A DNA stretch of 64,000 nucleotides from an uncultured Bacteroidales bacterium (GTDB lineage Bacteria > Bacteroidota > Bacteroidia > Bacteroidales > P3), in NCBI GenBank assembly GCA_900316515.1, contig ONDE01000001.1:182173-246172 (forward strand). The letters are read 5' to 3'. Both the position numbers and the translations under genes were made by a program. The notes under the pieces are model-generated. The model was given only the letters and a program-made list of their open reading frames with translations. It searched no databases and was not told where the DNA came from. Below are positions 51,198-60,186 of the stretch, piece after piece (position 1 is the stretch's first letter; the number at the start of each line of letters is the position of its first letter).

Positions 51198-52385
51198 TTA
51201 GAAAATAAGTTTCGCCGTGAGTAGCAGGGTGAGGTTGCTTCTTGTGTCAAGCCTGGCGTAGGGTGCCTGTGGCGGAGTCAGTCGGTAGGCAGCGGCTATG
51301 CCCCAGTCGGTCAGCCCCCAGCGAAGCAGTCCCTCGATGCCTGCAGCCGGCTCGGCGATACCCATGTTGGGTGCCTGCAGCGGCAGCCATTCGTAGAACA
51401 GCTGTCCGTTGCCATCCTGTCCCCACAATGTGCCCCATGCCGCTGTCAGCTGCACGAAAGGCACTGGGTGGCTGCCCAGCTGCACTTCGCGCAGGTCGAA
51501 GTTCCACAGCGGCTTGGTAGTGGCCACTTTTTCACCGACAAACGTAAACAGGTTGGCGGTGAACTCGTTGGGCAGTGCTGTCTGCAAGGTGTGGTTGAAG
51601 CAGATTGGGGCCCCGTAGGTGCCGCCAAGGTCGAACATGTAGGTGTATGATGTGCCCGGCGCTGTGAGACCTCCTTGCAAGAAAAGGGTGGTAGTCAGCG
51701 CCTTGCGCTTGCTGGTCTTGTCGTATTGTGCCAGCGCGCGCGCCACAGGCTTCACCTCAGGCCATGTGGCGCCTAATATAACTTCGGCTGTGAAGCCATG
51801 CTTGTCGGAGGCTGACAGGCGCAGCACTGCGCCATCCTCCCGCGGCAACTTGTCACCGTCGACGGCATACAGCAGGGTTCCGCCTTCAAATAATCTGTGT
51901 CCCATATATATGCGTCCCTCGGCACCAAGAGTCCAACGGCCGCCGTAGGTGTAGCCAACTATGGCTTCGAGGTGGTCGCACAGGCGTCGCGTTACAAATG
52001 CTGACAACGAACTGATATTAGTAATGTTATAGCTGGAAAGCGAGCGGCTTGCGGCTTTCTCATAGTCGCGCCTCACGCTGACATTCACAGTGCTTTTTTT
52101 CGTGATGGGCAGTTTTATGCCAAGACCGCCTTTCCATTTTGTGTCGCGAAGGCCGTACCCCACATAGCCGTCTATATACGTCGCCCTGCGGCCGAGGATT
52201 TCGGGGTGTATGGCTAGCCTGGCACCCAATCCCCACCGCGACGCCTCGTAAAGGTTGTAGCTCCACACGTGGTCAAGGTCTACATACAATGCTGTTTCAG
52301 TAGGCTTACCGAAAAGTCTAACATACTGTGCCTGCGAGTATAACGGCACCAGTAACAGCAGTGTGATGAGGATCTTCCGTATCAT
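51198..52385 (-). CDS. Predicted outer-membrane beta-barrel protein
   Basis: Signal peptide (KILITLLLLVPLYSQAQ) and a mature part of alternating hydrophobic/polar strands ending in Phe (LTLLLTAKLIF), typical of outer-membrane barrels. The start is the ATG at 52385, since a longer in-frame reading passes through the promoter at 52398-52428. It lies 59 bp upstream of the thioredoxin-fold gene. No family motif recognised. Confidence 0.8.
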   Translation of the reverse strand: MIRKILITLLLLVPLYSQAQYVRLFGKPTETALYVDLDHVWSYNLYEASRWGLGARLAIHPEILGRRATYIDGYVGYGLRDTKWKGGLGIKLPITKKSTVNVSVRRDYEKAASRSLSSYNITNISSLSAFVTRRLCDHLEAIVGYTYGGRWTLGAEGRIYMGHRLFEGGTLLYAVDGDKLPREDGAVLRLSASDKHGFTAEVILGATWPEVKPVARALAQYDKTSKRKALTTTLFLQGGLTAPGTSYTYMFDLGGTYGAPICFNHTLQTALPNEFTANLFTFVGEKVATTKPLWNFDLREVQLGSHPVPFVQLTAAWGTLWGQDGNGQLFYEWLPLQAPNMGIAEPAAGIEGLLRWGLTDWGIAAAYRLTPPQAPYARLDTRSNLTLLLTAKLIF

Positions 52386-52397
52386 GATTTCAGTTTG

Positions 52398-52428
52398 CAA
52401 AATTACGCTTTTTTCACGTGACGGCAAA
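52398..52428 (-). promoter_or_regulatory. Promoter of the outer-membrane protein gene
   Basis: TTTG (52428-52425), 19-bp spacer and TAATTTTG (52405-52398) on the minus strand fit the consensus. The ATG at 52385 lies 12 bases after the box, a near-leaderless layout. Confidence 0.7.
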
Positions 52429-52572
52429 AAAAAATGTCGCACAGCTTGCTTTTTGCCCTTTTTGTCCACCTCGCAAAAGACCATAAACAACCCATAAGTC
52501 GGTAGTGTTGCCATGATAAAAACATATAACAAACGTACTAGTGACTACTCATCATTTACTCGAGTAAAAGTT

Positions 52573-52616
52573 GACTAGGCGATGAGTAGGCGATGAGTAG
52601 GAGTTGAGTAAGAGAT
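52573..52616. repeat. 11-bp tandem array, unit GAGTAGGCGAT
   Basis: Units at 52573, 52584, 52595 and 52606 with exact 11-bp spacing. Upstream inverted cores (TACTCATCATT, TACTCGAGTAA) continue with the same 11-bp spacing, so an imperfect hairpin is possible. Confidence 0.88.
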
Positions 52617-52856
52617 GGTCCCTTTTTGTGCTTGATTCTCAGGCTCTTTGGTAGTTATTTGTAGTTATTGAGTTTATATTATTGAAACTCATTGTGTTAT
52701 GCTGTATTCGTGACGGATTTTTGCTTTGGGCATTTTTTGTTTTTCCCGGCTTTTTTGTTAACAATATTTTTTACTTGCCTTTGGCAATATTTTTCTTTTT
52801 TTTCAGTTTTGGGAATAAGAAAACGATTACTGGAATAACAAAATAACACTATAAAT

Positions 52857-53993
52857 ATGAAGAGGACCTTTCTTTTTATTTTGGCGGTTTCGGGCTTGAT
52901 GATGCAGGCCTGTGCCCAACAGCATGACGAACCCCGACAGAGTTCATCGACGGTGCAACAGTCGCAGCGAGAAGAGGTTAGTCGGTTGACACTCACAGAC
53001 TTTACCGATGTGGCCTCGGCCTCTATCGACGCCGTTGTGCACATAACCACCGAGATGACGCAGATGACCCCGCTCTACCAGTCGTTCTTTGGGTTCATTA
53101 TTCCGCAGGGTGTTCAGCGCCAGACCTATAGCGCCTATGGTTCGGGTGTTATCATCACCTCCGATGGCTATATCTTAACCAATAATCACGTGGTGCAGGA
53201 TGCCGAAAGTATCATGGTGACTCTCAACGACCGTCGGGAACTTCCGGCACGTCTTGTTGGGAATGATCCCGCCACCGATCTTGCTGTGATAAAAATTGAG
53301 ACTGATGGACTTACATATCTGCCTTTTGGCAATAGCGACCTTGTGCGCGTCGGCGAACCAGTGTTGGCCATAGGCAATCCCTTCAATCTTACTTCTACAG
53401 TCACCAGCGGCATCATAAGTGCCAAGGCCCGTAATATGCATATTATCGACAATCCGCGCTCGAACGAAACACCGTTAGAGTCATTCCTTCAGACCGATGC
53501 AGCAGTTAATTCTGGTAATAGTGGAGGTGCTCTCGTTAACTCGCGGGCCGAATTGGTGGGCATTGTGACGGCCATTGCTTCCGGCAACGGCAATTATATT
53601 GGCTATTCGTTCGCCATTCCCAGCAACATTGCAGTCAAGGTTGCCGCCGACCTTCAGCGCTATGGTTATGTGCAGCGCGGATACTTAGGTCTCCAAGTGG
53701 CTGAGGTCGATGCCACTCTGGCTCGCAAAGCTGGTGCTCGGGCAATCAAAGGGTTGTATGTTGCCAAGGTTACAGAGGACTGTGCCGCAGCTCGGGCCGG
53801 GATACGCCAAGGCGACATCATATTGAGGGTTGCCGGCAAGGAAGTGAACACTTTTGCTGAGATGATGGAGGAGTTGGGACTCTTCACTCCTGGCGACGAA
53901 GTGGAGGTCGACTACGAACGTGACGGCCATGGATACACCGTTAAAGTCATACTTTTAAATTCGCAAGGTAATACGCAGATAATCCGCAAGTGA
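52857..53993 (+). CDS. DegP/HtrA-family serine protease with one PDZ domain
   Basis: 378-residue envelope protease with signal or lipoprotein sequence (MMQACAQQ; the Cys at residue 19 could be lipidated). Catalytic triad His 111 (TNNHVV), Asp 141 (ATDLAVI) and Ser 222 (NSGNSGGAL). A single PDZ domain at ~285-370 (GLYVAKVTEDCAAARAGIRQGDIIL). One PDZ instead of two makes it DegS-like in length; it likely degrades or senses misfolded periplasmic proteins. Its stop overlaps the GTG start of the MATE gene. Confidence 0.93.
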   Translation: MKRTFLFILAVSGLMMQACAQQHDEPRQSSSTVQQSQREEVSRLTLTDFTDVASASIDAVVHITTEMTQMTPLYQSFFGFIIPQGVQRQTYSAYGSGVIITSDGYILTNNHVVQDAESIMVTLNDRRELPARLVGNDPATDLAVIKIETDGLTYLPFGNSDLVRVGEPVLAIGNPFNLTSTVTSGIISAKARNMHIIDNPRSNETPLESFLQTDAAVNSGNSGGALVNSRAELVGIVTAIASGNGNYIGYSFAIPSNIAVKVAADLQRYGYVQRGYLGLQVAEVDATLARKAGARAIKGLYVAKVTEDCAAARAGIRQGDIILRVAGKEVNTFAEMMEELGLFTPGDEVEVDYERDGHGYTVKVILLNSQGNTQIIRK

Positions 53994-55348
53994 CGCTTGA
54001 GGATAAATATACCGAAATGACTTGCAAGCCGGTAAAATTGCTGGTTTGCAAGTTGGCCGTTCCTACCATCATTGCGATGGTGACGACGGCGTTGTACAAT
54101 GTGGTCGACGCCGCTTTTATCGGCAGGCTGTCGACGGGTGGTACCGCAGGCATCGGCATCTCGTTCGGCTACATGACATTTATCCAGGCTTTGGGGTTCT
54201 TCTTCGGCCACGGTAGCGGCAACTATATCTCGCGTGCCCTCGGAGCCAAGGATGCCTCGTCGGCTTCGGTAGTGGCTTCGGTGGGTGTCATAACTCCTTT
54301 GTTGTTAGGTTTGTTGGCGGCGGTGGTGTGCCTTCCTAACCTCAGTGCCTTGAGTCGACTGCTAGGTGCCACACCCGACGTAGTGCCGTATGCCAATGAC
54401 TATTTGCGCTATATAGTTGCAGCCACACCGTTCATGATGGCGGCCTTGACATTGAACAACCAACTGCGCCTGCAGGGCAACGCCAATTTCGGCATGATAG
54501 GGATTGTCAGTGGCGCAGTGCTTAACATTGGTCTTGACCCACTGTTCATCTTCACCCTCGGTATGGGGGTGAGAGGTGCCTCACTGGCCACTGCTGTCAG
54601 CCAGTGCTTTGCCTTCTGCCTGCTATTGGCCGGCACCTTCCGTCCAGAAAGCGTTCACATCACTCTGCGCGACTTCAAGCCATCGTGGCGAGTGTATTAC
54701 GAGATATTCCGTGGCGGGCTGCCGTCACTTTTCCGTCAGCTGTTCAATTGCGCCGCCGCGGTGTCGCTCAACTACTGCGCCGCCATATATGCCCCTGCCG
54801 GCCAGGAGGCCTCGGCAGTGGCGGCTTTTGCCGTGGTGACACGTATCATGATGTTTGCCTTCAGTGTTGTGCTGGGCTTCTGCCAGGGCTTCCAGCCGGT
54901 GTGTGGGTTCAACTACGGCGCAAAACTATATAGACGTGTGTATGAATCATATATGTTTGCTCTTACTGTATCTACTGCTTTCCTTATTATTATCTCGGCA
55001 GTTGGGTTTATATTTGCACCACAGATTGTTGCGCTATTCCGCGCAGAAGATTCCAACCTTATAGCCATAGGAGCTGTGACGCTGCGTTGGCAATGTGCGG
55101 CGTTCCCACTGGTGGCGTTGAGCACAGCGACAAATATGCTCTTCCAGAATATACGTATGACTTTCCCGGCGACGCTGCTAAGTGTCTGTCGCAACGGACT
55201 TTTTTTCATGCCCGCGGTGATTCTGCTGCCCATGTGGCTGGGACTGCAAGGGGTGCAGATGGCGCAGGCTGTGGCCGACGTGTTCACTTTCATGCTCGCG
55301 CTGCCGTATGCTGTATGGATAGCAAGAAAGTTGAAAGATGGAAAGTAA
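53990..55348 (+). CDS. MATE-family efflux transporter
   Basis: About 12 membrane helices in two halves, each with MATE signatures (KLAVPTIIAMVTTALYNVVDAAFIG, QALGFFFGHGSGNYISRALG, GFCQGFQPVCGFNYGA). It should export cationic compounds using a Na+ or H+ gradient; Na+ would fit the NQR-based energetics. The GTG start at 53990 overlaps the protease stop (GTGA), so they are translated together. Confidence 0.93.
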   Translation: MTLEDKYTEMTCKPVKLLVCKLAVPTIIAMVTTALYNVVDAAFIGRLSTGGTAGIGISFGYMTFIQALGFFFGHGSGNYISRALGAKDASSASVVASVGVITPLLLGLLAAVVCLPNLSALSRLLGATPDVVPYANDYLRYIVAATPFMMAALTLNNQLRLQGNANFGMIGIVSGAVLNIGLDPLFIFTLGMGVRGASLATAVSQCFAFCLLLAGTFRPESVHITLRDFKPSWRVYYEIFRGGLPSLFRQLFNCAAAVSLNYCAAIYAPAGQEASAVAAFAVVTRIMMFAFSVVLGFCQGFQPVCGFNYGAKLYRRVYESYMFALTVSTAFLIIISAVGFIFAPQIVALFRAEDSNLIAIGAVTLRWQCAAFPLVALSTATNMLFQNIRMTFPATLLSVCRNGLFFMPAVILLPMWLGLQGVQMAQAVADVFTFMLALPYAVWIARKLKDGK

Positions 55349-55359
55349 AAAAAAGTTTC

Positions 55360-55388
55360 TTGCAATTATGAAATAATTTGTATTTTTG
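55360..55388 (+). promoter_or_regulatory. Promoter of dnaB
   Basis: TTG (55360-55362), 18-bp spacer, TATTTTTG (55381-55388); the leader to the ATG at 55414 is about 20 bases. Confidence 0.6.
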
Positions 55389-55413
55389 TACTCCCAATAA
55401 TTGACGACCCAAG

Positions 55414-56949
55414 ATGCCTACTACTGAAGCAAGACGCACAAATAGAATGACATATGACCAAGCGTTCAGCCTTAATAGCAATACCCCGCCACAAGCTATT
55501 GCTCTGGAAGAGGCTGTCCTTGGGGCTTTGATGCTTGACCAAGCTGCACTCATTAATGCTATCGAGACATTGCATGTGGAGTATTTCTACAAGGCCGAAC
55601 ATCAGGCTGTCTTCCGTGCCATCCGCAAACTCTTCGAACAGAGCCAGCCCGTTGACTTGCTGACGGTGGTTGAACGTCTGCGTCTGGACGGCGAGTTGGA
55701 GTTGGCAGGCGGTGCCTATGCCGTGTCAAAACTGACGGAGAACGTTGTCTCTGCAGCACATATCGAATATCATATCCGTGTCCTCAGCGAGAAATACATT
55801 CAGCGCGAGATGATACGCATCTCGACCGAGACCATCAAGGAGGCTTACGATGAGACCACCGATGTTGTGAACTTACTCGACAAGACCGAGACCAAACTGA
55901 TGGACATCAACGACAAGAACTTCCGCTCGGATTATAAGCCGTTAGGCGATTTTGTCGGCCTGGCGATGGATCAGATAGACCAAGCCGGCTCGAAAGAGGA
56001 TGGTCTCAGTGGCCTCGAGAGCGGTTTCATCGGACTTGACCGCATCACTGCAGGATTCCAACCTGGCACCCTCATCATCCTTGCCGCCCGTCCCGCCATG
56101 GGTAAGACGGCCTGCGCCCTCAGCATGGCCCGCAACATGGCCATCGACCATAAAAAAGCAGTGGCCTTCTTCTCGCTCGAAATGAGCGGTCAGGAACTGG
56201 CCATGCGTCTGATAAGCAGTGAGGCACGCCTTGAGGGCGACAAACTGAAGAAAGGCCGTCTGGCACCATACGAAAAAGAACAACTGAAGATAGGCGCCCA
56301 ACGTCTGCAGGAAGCCTCGAACCGTATACTCATTGACGACACTCCGGCGCTCACCATCTTCGAGTTGCGTGCCAAAGCCCGCCGACTCAAGCAGCGCTAC
56401 GATATTAAGATGATATTCATCGACTACCTGCAGCTGATGTCGGCTGGCAGTTCGGACAGCCGCAATGGCAATCGAGAGCAGGAGATCAGTATGATATCGC
56501 GTCAGCTCAAAGCCCTCTCGAAAGAGTTGAACATACCAGTGTTGGCTATGTCGCAGTTGAGCCGCCAAGTGGAAAACCGCGTGGGAAACAAGCCGCAGCT
56601 GAGCGACTTGCGTGAGTCGGGTGCTATCGAGCAGGATGCCGACATTGTGATGTTCATTTATCGCGCCGAATACTATGGCATAGAGACATATCCCAGCGAC
56701 GGTACGCCGACAGCAGGCATGGCCGACCTCATTGTTGCCAAGCATCGTAGTGGTGGTACCGGTGAGGTACGCATGAGTTTCGTCAGCAAGTTTGCACGCT
56801 TTGAAAATCCGCCACAGGAGACAGGCCTTGGTGCGGCAGGGGCGGGGATGGGACCCAATGCATCCTTCGACAACGGCGGTTCGATGATTATTGACTCCAA
56901 GATGAATGAAGACCAAAACCTCGACCCCGACGGCGACGTGCCGTTCTGA
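55414..56949 (+). CDS. dnaB: Replicative DNA helicase DnaB
   Basis: Hexameric helicase that opens the fork and recruits DnaG. N-terminal domain (to ~165: PPQAIALEEAVLGALMLD), RecA-like core with Walker A ARPAMGKTACAL, Walker B IFIDYLQLMS and the arginine-finger region SGGTGEVRMSF. Length 511. No intein. The acidic C-terminal tail ends DPDGDVPF. Immediately followed by a 7-unit heptamer array. Confidence 0.97.
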   Translation: MPTTEARRTNRMTYDQAFSLNSNTPPQAIALEEAVLGALMLDQAALINAIETLHVEYFYKAEHQAVFRAIRKLFEQSQPVDLLTVVERLRLDGELELAGGAYAVSKLTENVVSAAHIEYHIRVLSEKYIQREMIRISTETIKEAYDETTDVVNLLDKTETKLMDINDKNFRSDYKPLGDFVGLAMDQIDQAGSKEDGLSGLESGFIGLDRITAGFQPGTLIILAARPAMGKTACALSMARNMAIDHKKAVAFFSLEMSGQELAMRLISSEARLEGDKLKKGRLAPYEKEQLKIGAQRLQEASNRILIDDTPALTIFELRAKARRLKQRYDIKMIFIDYLQLMSAGSSDSRNGNREQEISMISRQLKALSKELNIPVLAMSQLSRQVENRVGNKPQLSDLRESGAIEQDADIVMFIYRAEYYGIETYPSDGTPTAGMADLIVAKHRSGGTGEVRMSFVSKFARFENPPQETGLGAAGAGMGPNASFDNGGSMIIDSKMNEDQNLDPDGDVPF

Positions 56950-56952
56950 GGG

Positions 56953-57001
56953 GTTAAGAGTTATGAGTTAAGAGTTAAGAGTTAAGAGTTAAGAGTTATG
57001 A
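56953..57001 (+). repeat. 7-bp array between dnaB and the DHS-like gene, seven units of GTTAAGA
   Basis: Seven units from 56953 with only GTTAAGA and GTTATGA variants, exactly as at the rnfB/rnfC junction 31 kb away. It starts 3 bp after the dnaB stop. Confidence 0.95.
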
Positions 57002-57035
57002 GTTTAAGAATAAATAAATAAAAACAATAATAACA

Positions 57036-58073
57036 ATGGAAAAGAAAGACCTCCTGAAAGAAACCGTCAAGCACATTGACATCAAGAAGTATGACAGCAC
57101 CGAGCTCATCGACGCCATGCGCCACATGAGCTTCACCAGCCGCGACACCGCCCGTGCCGCCGACATCCTCTGCCAGATGCTGGCCGAGAAGGACTGCACC
57201 AACATCCTCACCATCGCCGGCTCCACCTCAGCCGCCGGCTGCATGCAGGTCTACGTCGACATGGTGCGCAACAAGATGATTGACGCCGTCGTCTCCACCG
57301 GCGCCTCCATCATCGACATGGACCTCTTCGAGGCACTCGGCTACAAGCACTACATCGGCACCAAGGAGAACGTCATCCCCGACACCAAGCTCCGCGAGCT
57401 CTACATCGACCGCATCTATGACACCTTCATCGACGAGGAAGAGCTGCAGGCCTGCGACCAGGCCACCTGCGACGTCGCCGACCTCCTCGAGCCGCGTCCC
57501 TACAGCAGCCGCGAGTTCCTCTACAACGTGGGCAAATGGCTCGCCAACGGACACGGTGTGAAGAAAGACAGCCTCATCCAGACCTGCTACGAGTGCGGCG
57601 TGCCCATCTTCTGCCCCGCCTTCAGCGACAGCAGCGCCGGCTTCGGCATCGGCAAGCACCAGTGGATCCGCCGTCACGAGGGCAAGCCCTACGTCAGCAT
57701 CGACAGCGTGGCCGACTTCCTCGAGCTCACCGAGATCAAGATGGCCTGCCCCGAGAGCGGCCTCTTCATGGTCGGCGGCGGCACCCCCAAGAATTTTGCT
57801 CAAGATACCGTCGTCTGCGCCGAAATCCTTGGCAAGGAGGTTCCCATGCACAAGTATGCCATCCAGATCACCGTGGCCGACGTCCGCGACGGCGCCTGCT
57901 CCTCCAGCACACTCCTCGAGGCCGGCAGCTGGGGCAAGGTCAGCGAGGAACTGCAGCAGATGGTCTATGCCGAAGGCACCACCGTCATCCCCGCCATCGT
58001 CAGCTACGCCTACCACAACGGCGCCTGGAAACAGCGTGAATACAAAAACTGGCAGAAACTCTGGCAGAAATAG
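57036..58073 (+). CDS. Deoxyhypusine synthase-like protein (polyamine aminobutyl transferase family)
   Basis: The NAD-dependent fold is seen in LTIAGSTSAAGCMQVYVD, VSTGASIIDMDLFEALG and GGGTPKNFAQD; the catalytic Lys that accepts the butylamine group is in the conserved SWGK motif (about residue 301). Bacteria lack the eukaryotic target eIF5A, so this homologue more likely acts on polyamines (for example homospermidine-type products). Codon usage is strongly C-ending as in glyA, suggesting high expression. Flanked on both sides by 7-bp arrays. Confidence 0.88.
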   Translation: MEKKDLLKETVKHIDIKKYDSTELIDAMRHMSFTSRDTARAADILCQMLAEKDCTNILTIAGSTSAAGCMQVYVDMVRNKMIDAVVSTGASIIDMDLFEALGYKHYIGTKENVIPDTKLRELYIDRIYDTFIDEEELQACDQATCDVADLLEPRPYSSREFLYNVGKWLANGHGVKKDSLIQTCYECGVPIFCPAFSDSSAGFGIGKHQWIRRHEGKPYVSIDSVADFLELTEIKMACPESGLFMVGGGTPKNFAQDTVVCAEILGKEVPMHKYAIQITVADVRDGACSSSTLLEAGSWGKVSEELQQMVYAEGTTVIPAIVSYAYHNGAWKQREYKNWQKLWQK

Positions 58074-58076
58074 TTA

Positions 58077-58157
58077 GTGGAAAGTGGAGAGTGGAAAGTG
58101 GAAAGAATTCCGGGTGCGGCAGCCTCGCTTTCCACTTTCCACTTTCATTTTTCCACT
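58077..58157. repeat. Inverted pair of 7-bp arrays (GTGGAAA) after the DHS-like gene
   Basis: GTGGAAA-type units (58077-58104) face TTTCCAC-type units (58128-58157). 58091-58105 pairs perfectly with 58128-58142 around a 22-base loop. It may serve as a terminator-like hairpin, although no T-run follows directly. Confidence 0.88.
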
Positions 58158-58172
58158 TGACATAGGCAGACA

Positions 58173-58634
58173 ATGGATATCAGGGAGAACGCCGTCAAGG
58201 TGTACAAGGACACCGCGTGGGTGTGGCTTGGAGTCATTTTCTTCATCGCCATGATAGCCTGGGGTATATACCTCTTGTTCACATCGGATTTAGATACATG
58301 GCTCAATGTGGTGTTAGGTGTTTCCCTCGTCATGACCACGAGCTATTTCTTCGATATCAAGAAGAACCGGAACACCGTTGTCGTCTATTCCGATTGCTTG
58401 GCGATTGAGCACGCGCAGAGGACCGATGACGCTTTCATTTGGGAAGATGCAGGGACAGTCGAGATACCATGGTCCCAGATAAAACGGTTTTCCGTCGAGG
58501 GTATCCACTGGGCGTACCATTATTATATGATTGTTGAGCTGCAAAATAGGAAGAGTTACCGCTTTGCCGTCTTTGAACCGACCAAGCTCTTCCTGAAGCG
58601 ACAGTTGAAGAAGTACCATAAACAATACAAATAG
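58173..58634 (+). CDS. Small membrane protein with PH-like cytoplasmic domain
   Basis: Two membrane helices at ~18-60 (VWLGVIFFIAMIAWGIYLLF, TWLNVVLGVSLVMTTSYFF), then a ~90-residue soluble domain with alternating beta pattern (VEIPWSQIKRFSVEG, YYMIVELQNRKSYRF), as in bacterial PH-like (DUF304) proteins. Role unknown. Flanked by 7-bp arrays on both sides. Confidence 0.7.
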   Translation: MDIRENAVKVYKDTAWVWLGVIFFIAMIAWGIYLLFTSDLDTWLNVVLGVSLVMTTSYFFDIKKNRNTVVVYSDCLAIEHAQRTDDAFIWEDAGTVEIPWSQIKRFSVEGIHWAYHYYMIVELQNRKSYRFAVFEPTKLFLKRQLKKYHKQYK

Positions 58635-58652
58635 AAGAACGAACAAGCGTTA

Positions 58653-58731
58653 GTTTTAAGCTTTAAGTTTTAAGCTGTTAGTGTGGCGCCAGCCACTTAA
58701 AACTTACAGCTTACAGCTCTCAGCTTTCTGG
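58653..58731. repeat. 7-bp arrays flanking a hairpin
   Basis: GTTTTAA, GCTTTAA, GTTTTAA, GCTGTTA (58653-58680), a GTGGC/GCCAC hairpin centre, then TTAAAAC, TTACAGC, TTACAGC, TCTCAGC, TTTCTGG (58697-58731), all in 7-bp phase with partly complementary arms. Confidence 0.85.
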
Positions 58732-58733
58732 TT

Positions 58734-59027
58734 GTGTTGGCGACACCGATGCTGTGCCTTCTCGTTCCAGACATAGTTGACGATTGCCGCTTGCATCGCA
58801 GCAATATTGAAACAACCGCATACATAAAAGAACTTTACAAGTCAGGCAAAGGCCACAATATCAAATGTGTATCGTACACCTATTGCGTAGATGGTGAATG
58901 GTACAACGGACACACATCGCCTCCCGACTCGATATGGGACAATATTCAACCAGGCGACCCATTTGAGATTGTTTACGAGAAAGGCAATCCTGCCAATAGC
59001 AATTGGGTGGGATATTACAAGGAATAG
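58734..59027 (+). CDS. Small protein, DUF3592-like, probably shortened at the N-terminus
   Basis: A GTG at 58734 (or the ATG at 58749) gives 92-97 residues: a short hydrophobic start (MLCLLVPDI), then a soluble domain (VSYTYCVDGEWYNGH, DPFEIVYEKGNP) of the type seen in DUF3592 membrane proteins. The open frame extends upstream to 58701 through the 7-bp array (LTALSFLVVLATP), which would complete a membrane helix but has no ATG. Either a non-ATG start is used or the array has overwritten the original 5' end. Confidence 0.55.
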   Translation: MLATPMLCLLVPDIVDDCRLHRSNIETTAYIKELYKSGKGHNIKCVSYTYCVDGEWYNGHTSPPDSIWDNIQPGDPFEIVYEKGNPANSNWVGYYKE

Positions 59028-59184
59028 TGCTGACATCTCCGGATTTTTCTTGAAAATAAAAGAGCCCTCGCACAATATATCAGGGAATACGACGTTACTT
59101 TAAGCAATAATAATACCCCAGCTGCCTATCGAAGAAACAATACCTATTGCAAACTGTTTTATTAATTTAAAAAAGTGTTTTGTT

Positions 59185-59901
59185 ATGAAAGTATTGTTTC
59201 AGAAGATGAGCCTGAAAGGCTTTGTGTTGCTGGCATGTATGCTGACTGGTGGCGCGGTGGGCGCACAAGAAAACAAGGCGGAGAAACCGAAATGGGATGT
59301 CTGGGTCGACCTGCACTTCGGCTCCAGCTTCCTCGACGGCAGCAAGGGATTTACCGACTACATGCAAAGCAACCTTTCCGCGCTCGATTACCGCAGCACC
59401 TACCTCGGTGCCTTACAGGGCGGCATCGGTGCCGGGATGGAGTATGGCAGGTTCACCGTGGGACTATATGTCGATAGGGCGGATGTCAGCAGCGGTGTCG
59501 CTGTGAAGAACCAACTTGTCAAAAAGGACGACATGAATTCTCACCTCGACTTCGGCTACCGCATCACCCTGGCCGAGCACCTCATCCTCGAACCTTCGGC
59601 GGGCTTCGGCGTGAGCACCAGCGACATCTACCTCGCCACCTCGCGGGGCGGCGCCGACTACGTCACCTCGTTCACCACGAGGAACTATATTGTGCCGTTG
59701 ACGCTCAGCTTCACGGCCGTAGGCAAAGATGATGATGTCGGCATCTACTTGCAGTACATCATCAGCGCCGGCCAGATAGGCACAGCTCGTATCACCGGCC
59801 TCGAGACCGAGGTGGACGGCCTCCACTTCCATCCCGCCACCCTTACCTTCGGTATCAAATACCGCTTAGGGTTTAAACGGACAATCAAACCGACAAACTA
59901 G
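59185..59901 (+). CDS. Predicted outer-membrane beta-barrel protein
   Basis: Signal peptide ending GGAVGAQ (residue ~27), then about 200 residues of amphipathic strands (HFGSSFLDGS, GRFTVGLYVDR, DFGYRITLAEHLILEPSAGFGV, TLTFGIKYRLGFKR), typical of small 8-strand outer-membrane barrels. Function unknown. Ends before a hairpin terminator at 59935-59971. Confidence 0.75.
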   Translation: MKVLFQKMSLKGFVLLACMLTGGAVGAQENKAEKPKWDVWVDLHFGSSFLDGSKGFTDYMQSNLSALDYRSTYLGALQGGIGAGMEYGRFTVGLYVDRADVSSGVAVKNQLVKKDDMNSHLDFGYRITLAEHLILEPSAGFGVSTSDIYLATSRGGADYVTSFTTRNYIVPLTLSFTAVGKDDDVGIYLQYIISAGQIGTARITGLETEVDGLHFHPATLTFGIKYRLGFKRTIKPTN

Positions 59902-59934
59902 ATGCTTTAGTATTTGACAAAAAGCTTGTGAATA

Positions 59935-59971
59935 GAAGAATCCCTGCAGGTCATTCCTGCGGGGCTTCTTC
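59935..59971 (+). terminator. Hairpin terminator after the outer-membrane protein gene
   Basis: GAAGAATCCCTGCAGG (59935-59950) pairs with 59956-59971 apart from two mismatches, followed by TTTCTCC. Confidence 0.7.
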
Positions 59972-59977
59972 TTTCTC

Positions 59978-60010
59978 CCTTCATCGATCCTTCTATAATC
60001 CTTGTCGGCC
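59978..60010. repeat. 11-bp array, unit CCTTCNNNNAT
   Basis: CCTTCATCGAT, CCTTCTATAAT and CCTTGTCGGCC follow with exact 11-bp spacing. On the other strand the GAAGG core is like the nqrD-junction array at 14531-14570. Confidence 0.65.
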
Positions 60011-60186
60011 GAGCCGACGGCACACCACGGCGATGTTTCGACATGGGATAATGCCATTGGAGTGTAAATAAAAACATAAATAATGTTAAAAAATGATACA
60101 AAAACGGCACTCCCTCGTCATATATATAGGAAGTCCCCAATAAGGCCCTCATGAAAACGGATAAATAATCATTTAACACCACAACA

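Larger units (their letters stand above)
52386..52856. other. Divergent intergenic region before the DegP-like gene
   Basis: This 471-bp gap holds the promoter at 52398-52428, the 11-bp array at 52573-52616, and a weak plus-strand promoter TTTG (52780-52783), 20 bp, CAGTTTTG (52804-52811) for the protease gene. No gene is visible in it. Confidence 0.6.
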
